Part shown: piece by piece, positions 10,601-22,400 of the stretch
Numbering within the stretch: position 1 is the stretch's first letter
Layout of the letters: the number at the start of each line of letters is the position of its first letter
DNA from: Pteria penguin
Taxonomy: Eukaryota; Mollusca; Bivalvia; Pterioida; Pteriidae
Assembly: GCA_035048485.1 (NCBI GenBank)
Contig: CM068588.1
Coordinates: 2,480,001 to 2,544,000, forward strand
Length of the DNA stretch: 64,000 nt
Direction: 5' to 3'
The notes under the pieces: generated by a model
Told to the model about the DNA's origin: nothing
The model's database searches: none
Seen by the model: only the letters and a program-made list of their open reading frames with translations
Position numbers and translations under genes: made by a program

Positions 10601-13148
10601 ATATTCTTTTAACATTTTAGGGTTCAATGATATAAACTATTTTAAAAAGTAAATAACCAAGAAGTGCGTAAGAGTTAACCACATCTCAAAGTCCATGGTA
10701 TAAAATGACAATACCGTGTACAATGGCATATTCAGACAAATGTGAACCTCAATGAAATTTAGGTGAGACCAGGTGCCCGGGAGGAGTAAGTGTTCCCTAC
10801 TTGCATGCAACACCCGTCGCAAAAGTTCTGCAACCATGTGAGATGTTGAGTGTTTCCTGTTTGCATTAAGCTTCTATTTTAAGTTTCAGTTCGCTAAGGA
10901 AATAGTATTTACAAAGTTTATATTTAGAGGAATAATATTAACTCTAGTTTGTTATTAATTATTATTATTTTTGATTATAATTATCTAGTCAATTAACTTT
11001 TATATCTTCAACATTGATGACTTGTGGACATTTATTTCCGTCAAGTTTTTTTTATTAGTGATGTCAAAAGCCTTAGCATGTATATTACATAAATATTTAA
11101 AAAATTATTCAGAAATAAAGTTGATACTAAAAAAATTCGCATGATCTCTCTATCTTCTAATGAAGTAAGTTTAATTTATTTAATTCATCGTAGAAAAAAT
11201 CAAATTTTCAACAAACTTTTTTAAATCTCGAAAAAGATATAATACTTCCTCATTCATATTGTCATTAGTGTATATAGTATATTATGAGTATGTGTGCCTA
11301 TATATGTATATTACGAGTATAAATGAAGAAAGAAAAGTTACTGACTCAGCCGTATGACAGAAGTCGCCACGAAAATATGTAGTATATAGTATAATGATAT
11401 GAACAAGAGGCCCGAATGGGCCTTTATTGCTCACCTGAGTATCTAGATGATCAGTCATGCAGGAAGGAAGAAGTCATTTATTTTTGCATTACTGTGACTA
11501 AGTCAACACAAACATTGAAATTATGTCAAATTCTATTTCAGAGCAGAATAAAAAAAACTACAACACTATTTTGCATGTCCATAATTTCATATGTTGAGTG
11601 TTGTGAAACATTTAAAAACTCATTTAAATGTGTAAAGAAATGAAAAAAAAATTACCACAGCTGGATTTACTCTCCATATTTTAAATACCAAGTGGTATAT
11701 GTACCATTATGAGACCTATTTTTAGCCATGGTGGCACAATCTGTTAACCTGTTAATTTAGATGAAATGTACAAAATTGATAGAGGACCTATAGTATTTCA
11801 TTTATACCATGTTTCATCAAAATGTGAGGAAATGTCCCTGTACACCCTCATTTGGAAGTCTTGAAAAATTCATAGAAAATCCAAAAATTGAGATATTGAC
11901 AAAATCTTTTATAATAACATTCCTTGCCATAATTATGATCAAAATAGTCCATAAGAAATCATCATTATCAATTAATTAGGAAATATGACACTTTTCTGTT
12001 TTGAAATCACCAAGTCTATAAAAGAAAAAGACAATGTGGAAAAAACTTCTAAAATTTGATTTCGGAACAGAACCAAAAATAACAACACTTCTTCACACAT
12101 CCCTCTAGATTATTTCTATGCATTCATTTTGTCTCTGTGTGCACCCGGTCTGAAGAAGTTTGTCAAAGGAGGGTACCCTCTGTGACATACTTTTGCCTGT
12201 GGAGGCGTCACCTGTTGGGGATCATGAGTACTTAATCATCAATTATCAAGTATCATAGAAATCTGTTCAGCGGTTCTTGAAAAGAAGTCGAAAATGTGAA
12301 AAGTTTACGACGGATGGACGGACGACGGACGGCGTGCTATAAGTATAGCTCACTTGAGTCTTTGTCTCAGGTGAGCTAAAACACATAAAGACATCACAAA
12401 ATATTCCATTATACTGCAGTTACGATACCGACTTAAGACGGTCATTTGATATGACAATAGTCAATCAGTTGGTGTATATAACGGGTATGTGTGCCTATAC
12501 AGGTATATATAACTTTAACATACGCCGTTTCATGTCTAACGACTTTGTCTAATAGGTTTTTAATCTGCTGTCAAATACAATAGCTTTTATCATATAATCG
12601 GTATTCTTTAGGTAATCAGTAATGTGCTATTCTTTAGGTAATCAGTAATGTGCTATTCTTTAGGTAATCAGTAATGTGCTATTCTTTAGGTAATCAGTAA
12701 TGTGCTAGCAATATTTAAGTTGCATGCACTTGTACTGATATATCAGTAATTTTACTAATTCGTAAGAACTTCCCAAAATATTTAAGAGTAGTTGGATTGG
12801 AATCAACATATACATACATATAGAGATAGACCTTGTAGTAACAATTTACTTGTTGCAAACTCACACACCCACACCCACACCCACACACACACACTCTCTC
12901 TCTCTCTCCGTCTGTCTTTCTGTCTCTTTCTCTCTCTCTCACACGATAGTATTTACGTGTAAAATTTTTCAGTATTCATACATTCACATCCGGGTCTGGT
13001 TACTATCGCGTAATATAAAAACCGACTCTAAGAGGTCAACACGGCACAGATAACAAAGAACATGTCTGGGGTAGTACTCACGTGACATCCAAACTGTCCC
13101 CAAAAAACTGATGATCAGTAAAGTGAAAAACTGAAGTGATGGCGCCAT
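7683..13148 (-). CDS. Membrane-anchored SUEL-type lectin, four-exon model
   Basis: The exons on the minus strand are 13148-13082, 10143-9970, 8747-8445 and 7822-7683, joined by 684 nt (227 residues). All three introns are phase 1, and every junction has GT/AG. Exon 1 starts at ATG and gives a signal peptide (MAPSLQFFTLLIISFLG). Exon 2 is a 58-residue Cys-rich module with CSHGQHFFTNC and YCGGCLARFYD. I recognise the latter pattern from other invertebrate extracellular proteins but cannot name the domain. Exon 3 is a SUEL (galactose/rhamnose-binding lectin) domain: ANYGR near its start, then CRAPISLSVMQTLCNRKQTC and FGKDPCYGTYKYLEFNFTC. Exon 4 has a short Ser/Pro linker, a hydrophobic helix (AAIVVAIVIPILVIVGIV) and a roughly 10-residue cytoplasmic tail before TAG. 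An alternative is splicing at AGAG|GTCAGT just before that stop, into an unrecognised 3' exon. A plausible AATAAA on the minus strand lies at 7386-7381. The product is expected at the cell surface, binding L-rhamnose or D-galactose-type glycans. Confidence 0.8.
7833..8444. other. Intron of the SUEL lectin gene
   Basis: This interval lies between the lectin-domain exon and the TM exon. No repeat family or further exon was recognised in it. Confidence 0.6.
8930..9870. repeat. Degenerate tandem repeat in lectin-gene intron
   Basis: Roughly 17-20 diverged copies of a 45-57 bp unit built from GATACATTAGAACTTCTCT, GGGTCTATATCGC and AATATTAACCC. The copies differ strongly in sequence and spacing, so this is an old array. 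It fills most of the intron between the Cys-rich exon and the SUEL exon. Confidence 0.75.
10735..10830 (-). repeat. Dispersed core motif, minus orientation
   Basis: On the minus strand the ordered landmarks TTGCATGCAAGTAGGGAAC, ACTTACTCCTCCCGGGCACC and TGGTCTCACCTAAATTTCAT appear, followed by AGGTTCACATTTG. It sits in the first intron of the SUEL lectin gene. Confidence 0.65.
10840..11400. other. Lectin-gene intron, nothing recognised
   Basis: AT-rich intronic sequence without ORFs or repeats that I can assign. Confidence 0.4.
11405..12378 (+). mobile_element. Dispersed element ending in a GCTCACCTGAG hairpin, about 970 bp
   Basis: The element starts AGAGGCCCGAATGGGCC followed by TTGCTCACCTGAGTA. 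It ends with GACGGACGGACGACGGACGG and a hairpin whose arms are TAGCTCACTTGAG and CTCAGGTGAGCTA (12346-12378). The terminal CTCACCTGAG/CTCAGGTGAG sequences are inverted copies of each other. A second, larger relative lies at 53691-56580. Short reading frames inside (such as 11416-11643) are not conserved as proteins between the copies. It is non-autonomous; the mechanism is unknown to me. Confidence 0.75.
12596..12705. repeat. 25-bp tandem repeat, 4 copies
   Basis: Four near-identical copies of TATTCTTTAGGTAATCAGTAATGTGC lie in the first intron of the SUEL lectin gene. Confidence 0.9.
12863..12942. repeat. Compound CA/TC microsatellite
   Basis: A (CACACC)n/(CA)n tract is followed by a (TC)n tract with TCTG variants. 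Short ORFs on both strands here are low-complexity artefacts. Confidence 0.9.
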
Positions 13149-13524
13149 ACTGCAGTCTAGAATGGTCTGAACTGTTGAGCAAGAAGACACAATATATTAC
13201 GGAACTCAACCTTATCACCGATCAATATCAAAAACTAATTCAACTGCACAATAACACTGTTTAAAACGCCTGAATTCTCATTTGATCCGATAATATGTGG
13301 CCTACCTTTACACATCTATTTGACTTATATATTGCCTAATCAAATCCCTTCAAATTATTTATTTATTACGATACAAAATTAGGTAAAGATAAAGGGACTC
13401 CGTACGAACCAGTCTCTATAAAAAGAAAACGAAACTAAAACTGCTTCTTTCGTAGAATATCAATATACCTTTAAAAGAGTGAAAACCTATCTTACGATTT
13501 CAGAAAAAGAGGAATTGGCTAAAG

Positions 13525-13620
13525 TGGCGAAATCCGGGAATCGAACTCGGTACATCTGCATCTCAGGTCAAACGTATTACTTGTACGAGTTATCTACCGT
13601 GCGCAACGATTGACGCGCCA
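13525..13620 (-). repeat. tRNA-like SINE head
   Basis: The minus strand carries GCGCACGGTAGATAACTCG and a B-box GAGTTCGATTCCCGG. The T-arm pairs 4 of 5 bases, but the acceptor stem does not close, so I do not call a functional tRNA. Confidence 0.45.
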
Positions 13621-13835
13621 CGGTTAAACGTTACTTCCGGTGTAAACAAAGCGTCATTAGTAACTGTCTATAGATGAGAGTTAACACACCATAGCGGTTG
13701 ATTATTGCAAATAGAAGTGCCGATTTTTTGTATGATGTTCTCTTTGTCAACTTTTTGTATATATTTACTGTAGACTTTTTGTACAAATAAACTGTACATA
13801 GCTTTGATGACTTTTCATGTATTTTACTATGGATA

Positions 13836-14072
13836 ATGATATCGATGATCTCCCTTCTCTCTCGGAAAATTGATGAACTTCGTTCTTTCCTAGAAAAAAG
13901 GGGTCTAAGTCGCGATGGAACCAAAACTGAACTCGCCGCTTTATGTTTTGCAGCGTCAAAAATGCAAGTTCCAAATGTCACTTCTTTTAAAAATGCATTG
14001 AAAGAAGACATCCGTCAATATTACCGAATTTCGACACTGGAGGATGGAACATTAACCTTTTTATATGTATAG
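13836..14072 (+). CDS. Small SAP-like ORF, possibly a transposon or gene fragment
   Basis: The 78-codon ORF contains RKIDELRSFLEKRGLSRDG followed by KTELAALCFAASKM. That pattern, with two helices separated by a short Gly turn and a Lys-x-Glu-Leu second helix, is typical of the SAP DNA-binding motif. Similar N-terminal SAP modules head many multi-copy mollusc proteins of transposon or unknown origin, according to my recollection. The ORF closes 30-35 residues after the motif and I see no convincing continuation exon. The ATG used is the first in frame; an overlapping ATG nine bases upstream runs into a stop after 14 codons. Function cannot be assigned. Confidence 0.45.
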   Translation: MISMISLLSRKIDELRSFLEKRGLSRDGTKTELAALCFAASKMQVPNVTSFKNALKEDIRQYYRISTLEDGTLTFLYV

Positions 14073-14074
14073 GC

Positions 14075-14995
14075 CTATTGTTATATATTCGGGGAATCTG
14101 AGAATTGTGTGATGAATGTGCTGTATGAAGTGATGCAGTAGATTTATTTTGAGAAGTTCTGTTGGATTATCTATTGAAGTTTCATCATTTATAGGTCAAA
14201 GCATAGTAATTCCATTTCCAATAGGGTCCCATGTTAAATTACCAAAATTCCATCAAGATTTACACAACATCCTACATTTTAGCTATATACAATCCATATA
14301 TCAAAATGTTTGTCAGACCATCCTCTGTCAGAATTTTAACAGTTTACCATAGGTTATCCACCTTAATATTGAGAAAATCATGCTGGAAAGGGGTCCCCCC
14401 CCCCCAAATTGCCAAATTTCAAATGTAAACAACAACCCTTTTTTAGGTCTTACAATTTTTACATTAGTCAAATGAGATAAAAAAATCATGATTTTACAGC
14501 AGAAATCGATCTTTATTTATAGATAGATCAAATAATTTCATCCAATCACAGCTCCTGATACAATGAAATAGTAGTCCCTCTCTCCCTACATCAGATCAGT
14601 CAATCATGATTCTCATTAATTACTGTCCTTTGACCTTAATACTGTTTTTGACTTTTTGTTTGGAGTAGGTAGATGAAGTATTTCCCTTTCCTAAAGGGAG
14701 GGGGGGTCTAGGAGTTGTAACAGACTGACTATGACCTAAATGTTAAGTGGGATAAGGATGAGTATTGGTTGATAATTATCTATAAAATGTAAATAATACA
14801 TTCTAGAGTCAGGTTTGGGTGTCCATATCTTTGTTGGGTCATTTTGATGTCTAATGATTAACTGTTTTCACCCAACACTGCTGTTCCACTGCATCATCCT
14901 TTGAAGAAAAAATAAATAACTTGAAAGGCAGGTCACAAATACAAGAAAATTTGCCATAATTTGTATTGTGAATAACAGATGTAGAAAAGTTTTTT
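14075..14995. other. No gene recognised
   Basis: AT-rich sequence with a C9 homopolymer near 14395 and a short G run near 14700. The ORFs at 14149-14352 and 14231-14428 show no family features. Confidence 0.4.
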
Positions 14996-14999
14996 AAAC

Positions 15000-15135
15000 A
15001 TGGCAGGCATTTTCAGTGATTTTGAAAATTTTGTCAGTCAGGACTATGAAATATATATAGAAAAAATTCTGCATATTGTCAGTCTTAATGAAAGTTTGTC
15101 AGTCAAAACCTTCGGATTGGCACTTTTCAACATCA
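15000..15135 (+). repeat. Dispersed repeat with GTCAGTC blocks
   Basis: Contains TTTTCAGTGATTTTGAAAAT, GTCAGTCAGGACTATG, GTCAGTCTTAATGAAAG and TTTTCAACATCACT. An inverted, diverged copy with the same order of blocks lies at 51325-51470. Confidence 0.6.
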
Positions 15136-15820
15136 CTAGCTGCTAATTGAATAAGACATATCTTACTCTTCCAAAGTTTAAGTCTATATCCACTGTTAGA
15201 ACATTCTGTTAAGCAACATATTCTATTTGAGATGACTGTCAATTTGATATTAAATACAAAAATAGATGAAAACAGCTAGTAGGATGTATGAATTGAATGC
15301 AAGCATATATATTGTAAGACAAATTGTGGATATACAGAAGTTGTTTCAGTCTGAAGCTGACAGTTTATAATAATGCAAAGGATACATAAGCACAAGTATT
15401 TACGTATGAATAATTGAATAATGTATTTACTGGTATTAATGGGTTTTTTTTTTCAAATATGCTTGTACCTTTTCATTTGGGAATTTTTGTCCCATTTGTA
15501 TAATACTAAATGATTAGTGTTTAGGAAAAAATTGAGAAATTTGGGGAAAAATCAATGAAATTTCCATTGGGAAGGGTCCTTATGACGAACCTGATTTGAA
15601 GAAAAAAAAATATTGTTTATATTAATAAGAACAATAAATTCAAAAATTTCATTTGCATCAAAACTCAAAAATAAAATTATTGAGCAATCAGTGTCATAAA
15701 TATCAATATGTTCAGTGCATGCTCCATAACATGGAATAGAATCTAGCTGATGTAACAATAGACTTAATTTGAGTTTACAGAATATTGAAAAGCAAATTGT
15801 ATGATTATTTGATTGTTAAT
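15136..15820. other. No gene recognised
   Basis: AT-rich sequence without recognisable coding or repeat features; the ORF at 15552-15758 is not convincing. Confidence 0.4.
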
Positions 15821-15822
15821 TA

Positions 15823-16065
15823 CAGTACAGTCCGGGTGGTCCAGCTTAATTTGCCCACTGGTCACAGTGGGCATTTTTAGAGTGGGCATTAAAAATGTCC
15901 ACTGGACACAGTGGACATTCTTGTAAGAGTCAGTTAGAATTAACATACAGGTAAGTGAACAGCTTGATAGCTCAGGTAAATGGCCACTCCTAATGCCCAC
16001 TGAAATTTCAGGTGGACTGCCAATTGTGAAAAGTGGGCATTCAAAGTTCCACCCGAACTGTACTG
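15823..16065. mobile_element. 243-bp MITE with TA flanks (Tc1/mariner-like ends)
   Basis: The left terminus CAGTACAGTCCGGGTGG and the right terminus CCACCCGAACTGTACTG are inverted repeats with one mismatch. A TA dinucleotide flanks each end (15821-15822 and 16066-16067). The interior holds a second inverted pair based on GCCCACT/AGTGGGC. There is no coding capacity. TA flanks and CAGT ends suggest mobilisation by a Tc1/mariner-type transposase, which is inference. Confidence 0.8.
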
Positions 16066-16069
16066 TAAT

Positions 16070-18000
16070 TAACATTGACAGTTAGTGATAAAGCATGCTA
16101 GAATATAAGCACCACACAGATAGTTTTAAATAATATAAAGCACAGCATTAAAGTACAAGGCAGTTATGTAAGGTGAATATTCAAAATCACAGGCATTAAA
16201 TGTTGCAGTACTAGATGCAAAAACATGACAACATCTAAAGCATAGGATATTCTAGAATATAAGAACCATGCAATTACATGTAATTTGAAACAATGTAATG
16301 CAAGACATCAAAGCACAGGGTGGTTAGGTTGGGTTAATGTTCAAAATGACAGGTAATTGTTGCAGTATTAGATGCAGACAAATCACAATAACAAAGCACA
16401 TGTATGGTTAGGTATGGTATGTGTAGCTAGCACATAACATTCAAAATGATGACAGGTAAATATTGCATGGAGAATAAGATATGGCAAAGAATCTCCTTAA
16501 TAAGTAAAAGTAATCCATCAAAGATCTGTAAGCTTGAAAATGTACATCCTCAATTTGCTTACAATAAACTTATGAATTATTGGTATTTTATTGGTATTTT
16601 CATGTTTTAATATGTATATATATACATACATATACACATATGCACAATAAAATTCTTTGGTTTAGAATTTTAGATATTACATAAATGTATAACTTTAAAT
16701 CACATGTAATTATGTCAAATTTTAACTGATACATGTAAATACATTTATAATTAATTCTCACCTGCAGTATTTATTTGAACATTTATGGTGGTATGAATCA
16801 TTACAGCTGGTGCATTTTTCTTAAATAATACGCAAATGAATATTGGAAAAAGGCTGAAGCCATACCATGGTAGATGCACAAAATGTAACATTTTTTCTCT
16901 AAAGCTAATTAATCTCTATATCTGCTTCTTATTCTAAAGTAATACAACTAGTTCAATTGATCCTTTAATTATTCAAATAATTGTTGACCAGATTGCTAGG
17001 CAAATCTTGTTATACCATCCTTGAGGGTTTCTTGTAATTATATGTATTTATCATAAAGTTGTTGCTGTTATTTATATTTGAGAAGATGAACAGGGGTCAA
17101 TTATCACCCCTCACCTACACTATTCACTCCTTCTCTCCTTACAACTAATTTTTTCCTCATCCACCTTTAACCTTGTCCAACTTTTATTTGCTCTGCTCTT
17201 CATGAATATTGAAAAAGTCTTAAATTAGTATATTGCTGTTTTCACAATTAATGTGTAAAATTATGTGTGCAACTCCTAGTTGAAGTGAAACAAAGCTGCA
17301 GGCTTACAATGGAAAACAGGGAGATTGTATGTATATACTCGTCATACTATTTAGTATTGTGAAACAATGAGGGAGAGAGTGCTGATCTTTAACCAGCAAT
17401 CTCTAAGTTACTATTAAGATGACACAATACCAGAGAGCTTAGGAGTCCACCCAAGTTGTATATTGCGCCACAATTTCCAACATATTGGTTTCAACACTGC
17501 TCTTCAAATATTTATATATTATGAGAATTCCAATCATTTGGCAAAGTGCATCACTGAGGAGACCTAAGTTGCTGAAATGTGTATGATCTGGTGCAAAAAT
17601 TAAAAGGTGTATGTTCTATGTTTATTAAACCTAGTAATACTTAAATATACACTGCGTGTAACTTGATCAATACTCTACGATAAGGGGAACAACCTGTCAT
17701 ATGAGAGAATGACTCATAATTATGAGTACTAGTCTGTCGAGTTGTCAAATGCAAAATTCCCCATCCTGTCCGTCAGTACCATCATGACCATTGCCATTGC
17801 CTTCACCCGTCATAAGCCAGTTTATTGAGTATAACGGGGATTTAATCACATTATTTTTCGAGCATCTATGAAAAAATAAACATGACATTGTAATTACTGT
17901 AGCTGTAGCTACCTTTTTAATCCGCCATAATTGTTAAATGTTAGTGGAACAATCATATATTCGCGTTTTAACGTTGTTTTGGAAGGTGTATAGATATTTC
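16070..18000. other. No gene recognised
   Basis: AT-rich sequence. Two diverged copies of a roughly 115-bp stretch (ending AATGTTGCAGTA...ATGCA) occur at about 16085-16215 and 16255-16380 and suggest a local duplication. No exon with convincing splice sites and family match was found. Confidence 0.4.
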
Positions 18001-19040
18001 AAAGGCGTGGAAATAGAAACCGGAAGTAGCGTTTAACCGTTCAAGAAAGGTAACTCTTGTGAAAAAAAATGGCAGCTGTAATACTGGATTGGTCTATACA
18101 CCAAGTCTGAACCTGTCGGCGTAAACAGCGAATATAGATTTAAAATGTGTATTATTATAAGATGTTCCATATATACGTTTTGATTTGATGCCCCAGATGC
18201 GATGCGCATTTCGACAATTTATATCTCTTCATCGTGGCCGAATGATTGGAAATCTCATAATATATCAATATCTAAAGAGCAGTGTTGCAACCGAAGTGAC
18301 CGAATAAGTGAACCAAGGAATCATCCAAAGGACAGAACTATGCAAAAGGGAGATACTCCCTAGTTTAAGAGAGATTTCCTGGCCATTTTTCTCAGAGAAT
18401 TGAATTGGATGTCTACTTTCTTTCCCTTGATTCACACTACAGAGTTTTCTAACAGCTTTAGAAAATAAACATTAACAGAGGAGCGAAAGACAAGGATTTA
18501 CACGGTGAAAAATTACAGAGGGAAGTCCATGTATAAATAAACAGGAACACTGCACACCCTTTTAACAGAATATCGAGCACTTGGTCTGTATCAAGTGAAA
18601 TCAAAGATAATAGATATGGGATAAATACAATCCTTACTAACGTCAAAAATCGTAAGATCACATTTCTAACAATGACATTTTAAGTTTTTTTAAGTAATTA
18701 CATTTTAAGATTCGTAATGTTAGAATGAATTTCACATAGCTTATAATTTAACATCGCTTATCTACTTAGAGTAAGATCAAGTGCCTGAAAATAATGAAAT
18801 TAATTGTGCAGTTTGTACTTAACCACACCAAGTGAGTAACCAGCTTTACTTCAATTCACCGTCCTAAGTCGGTGCCTCGACAACATTACATTTGAATCTT
18901 TTGTGATGGCTTTATTGTTTGCTTTTTGTCTGTGATGACTTTTGTCATACGGCCGAGTCAGATCTCTTTATGATTTCTTCTAAAACGAGGATGTACCTTA
19001 TTTAAAAGTCACATATTTGCAATCAACTTGTCATTGTTAA
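18001..19040. other. Upstream region of the DSL gene, no gene recognised
   Basis: A CCGGAAGTAGCGTTTAACCG site stands at about 18017-18036, followed by an ATG (18069) that opens only 13 codons. No further coding signal is visible before the DSL gene. The ORF at 18458-18661 is low-complexity hydrophobic sequence. Confidence 0.35.
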
Positions 19041-19048
19041 TCACTGCA

Positions 19049-19132
19049 TAGGAGATCACCACCTGGATAGATCACCACCTGGACAGATCACCACCTGGAC
19101 AGATCACCACCTGGACAGATCACCACCTAGAT
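19049..19132. repeat. 16-bp tandem repeat, 5 copies
   Basis: The unit GATCACCACCTGGACA is repeated about five times, roughly 140 bp upstream of the start codon of the DSL-domain gene. Confidence 0.9.
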
Positions 19133-19269
19133 ATTCTGATAGATACTGAGTTATATTTCACAGATAATCACTCCACTATACTTCATACTATATCTTATCT
19201 CTATTGTTCACATGTGATAGTACTCATGCATGCATCATTATTTATAGATGATTCTGTAACTTGTACACG

Positions 19270-19370
19270 ATGTTGACATCACTGTGGATTTCTTTATTTA
19301 TGCTGATATGTCTGCCTTTGGTAAGAATTAATCAGATATTTTATTTTAAATATTATATTTATATTTATTG

Positions 19371-19421
<51 letters not shown>

Positions 19422-22400
19422 GCCTATGAATACTACATTCATTTTAACGATTTAAATTACTAGAAGATAGATATACCACTCTCAATGAATACTGCGGAAA
19501 GGGGGAAGAAGAAAAACATATCGTGATTGTTGAGTATTTAGTTATGAGAGTTAACGTGGCAGGTTCGACATGATAAACGGTACTGGCCTGGGACAGAACC
19601 CGGCTAAGATATTTACCGGCTACTGCGTTATTAGGAGTATTAAAACATGAACATGACGAAATTTTTATATGTAATGGTAGGTATCCCATGTTTTGCAGAA
19701 AATCACGTAAAAACAAATCACATAAACAAAAGCAAAAATTACATGGTAATCGATAACTGGTCTTATCCGGTGACTTGTACACCTCAACCAGGAGATGCTC
19801 ACAGTTTGCCGGGGATCATGAGCGTTCATCGTCGCTGTGAGTGTCAGAATGACATGACCGAAGTTTCGCATTTTGTATCATAAAATGAATATGCAGTCAC
19901 ATGTTATATTAATAATTTTGTCCATACGTTGCACAAGACATGTATACCGTGATCGAAAAGTTGTAATATAATCATTTGTACTAGCGTAGCTTTTTAAAAA
20001 GCTTAGGTTGCAATCGGAATAGCATTAAATCTTCAAGATGTATGTCACAAAGCCTAATGGCCTTATTTAAATAGGAATTACATGGACCTGTTTTTGAAAC
20101 CATCTTTTTATGCGCAGTCGTGAATTTTCCCGCTAAAATTTATAAAGCCACACCTCATTTTACCTTATTAGATTAGGAGCCGCGCCTTTTTTACTTTTTA
20201 GGAAAGCCACTCGGATGTTATCGTTAATATTCGGAAAGGAGTTGGTTTGTGTAGTGAGCAAATCTTTAAATTGTGAACATTTTATAAGATTTATTTCTAG
20301 AAACCTCAATATTTAGCAGAATTATGTGCTAATATTGTTTCTTGTCACTAGATTATTACCCAACATACCACGCTAATGATGTTGGCACATGCGCTCGCAA
20401 AGCGAATTTACTATCTTAATATACAATCGGCCGAAGCCGATTACAATTATTGTATTAAACTAACACACATTGTAATTATATTTTTCTTTTTCGTGGTTGG
20501 CTTATTCTTTACTTTTTTGTTCTTGGTGGTTTTTAGGTCGATTGTTGGCTGTATGTGTCTTTGGAAATGATCAGTTTTACAAATTCCAATAACGATTGTC
20601 TCTATAAAGGGAGTACACAATGTTGTCTTACGTCAGAATCTGTGGATTATTGTCATACTCCATGTACTCCGAATATCACAATGCTTGTTAGGTAAGGCAA
20701 TTCTTTATACCTAAAGCCAAATATTATCATAATTTTCATTTTATAGTTTTAAATATATGTCTTTGCAAATAGGAATTGCAATAGTTTCTATTCTTTATTT
20801 ACAGCTTGCCGTCAACAAATATTAAATTAGAGAAAAGAGTGGGTTATTTACCATCGTTATCTGCGATTGACTTTTCAGATTTCAGTAATATCACTAATCC
20901 TATTTACATCAAGTTTGATGAGGTAAGAACTTAATTACAGTATAGTAGACTATGTTTTTGAGTTTATGGGTCCAAGCATAAACAGTCGTACATGTATATA
21001 AAAAGATAAAACGCATTTATATCTATAAAGTTGAAATGTCTCGCAGTTGAAAATCGTGTAACATGATGAACTGAGACCGCAGTTCACAAATGTATAATAC
21101 AAAAGTAATGATAAAAGATATATGAAAATACGAAAGAAATGATAATAGATATATAAAAATACGAAAGTAATGATAAAAGATATATAAAATAAACGTATAA
21201 TATGTACTTAAATCCATAACTTAATTCAATGTAAAAAAAAAATAAACTCGTGATACTGTAAATACAGAATAACAGGGAAAGGAATCTGGTAGGTACATTA
21301 TGATTGATGTCGTTGGCCGGTCCGCGGATCAATCTTCTCAAACAAAATCAAAAGTACACAAGAATATTCTCTAGATTCTCACACTACTATCTACTGCCGG
21401 CATTTGCTTATACAATAAATTGGGATTACATCAGAAATGTTTATTTCTACAGACACAATCGAAGATACAGCTCACTGTTTTGGCTGTAGACGGATTAAAT
21501 TATAGAATCATACTGAACGATACGAAATCAATTAAACTCTCCACCTCAGGAATGAATATTGCTTTTTTCGAGTCAAACAGAGCACGGTAGGTACCATATC
21601 TTGAAATCCTATGGTATAATGTTATACGTTTTGTTGTCATCAAGAAAACATCACTTGGAATCTTCGTAAAAGGTAAAATTATTTTTTTCTTATTAACAAT
21701 TTTTCTAAAATATCCGATGGAAGATATTTTTCAGGAAATCGTTTTCTCTCATCGTGAGAAACTTTGAGAAAATGCTATGTATCATTTACTTGAATATACG
21801 AAATTCACAGGAGCTGATTATCGGGCTGTTAATGCAAAACTTCTCATATACTTTTTTTTCCATTTGCTAGTTCATATTTAAAAAAAAAACAGTTTAGTAT
21901 ACCAGATAAATAGAATATTCAAGAGGGAAGTCGATATATAGATAACAAATTTTCAGCCACTTTGTTCTTTATCAAGTGAAATCAACGATGTTAATTTATA
22001 TGCTAAGAAAATTCCATCATAACACTACAAATCAAAAATAATTAACAACAATCTCCCTCGTGCATAGCTCTATCCTTAGATAAATTCTTTGGCTTGCTTT
22101 TTCGGCCACTTTGTTTTAACTCTGCTCTTCACAAATTTATATATATTATTAAAATTCAAATCATTAGGCCATGAGCAACAGTGAATAGACATAAATTGTC
22201 GAAACGCACAAAATCATAACACGTATAAATGCTCTAATATTTATCATTGTTATATGAAAGTAACAAGTAATATAATATTTTGGTAACATGTCCATAGATT
22301 TGTAATCAGCACGCAAGCCAAGATCTGTCGTGACGGCACCCATACTCACTGCAGTGACTCAGGACAACCAGAGTGTGACGACACGTACTATGGGGATAAC

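Noticed and set aside
13525..13620. tRNA gene
   Set aside because: A- and B-box-like sequences exist but the acceptor stem does not pair; treated as SINE head. The same holds for 225-300, 470-545 and 35630-35700.
13631..14011. Minus-strand ORFs of 69-126 codons
   Set aside because: They are antisense shadows of the SAP-like ORF and AT-rich flank without recognisable features.
18069..18110. Short ATG ORF (MAAVILDWSIHQV) as a first exon
   Set aside because: It closes after 13 codons, has only a weak donor and no partner exon could be found.
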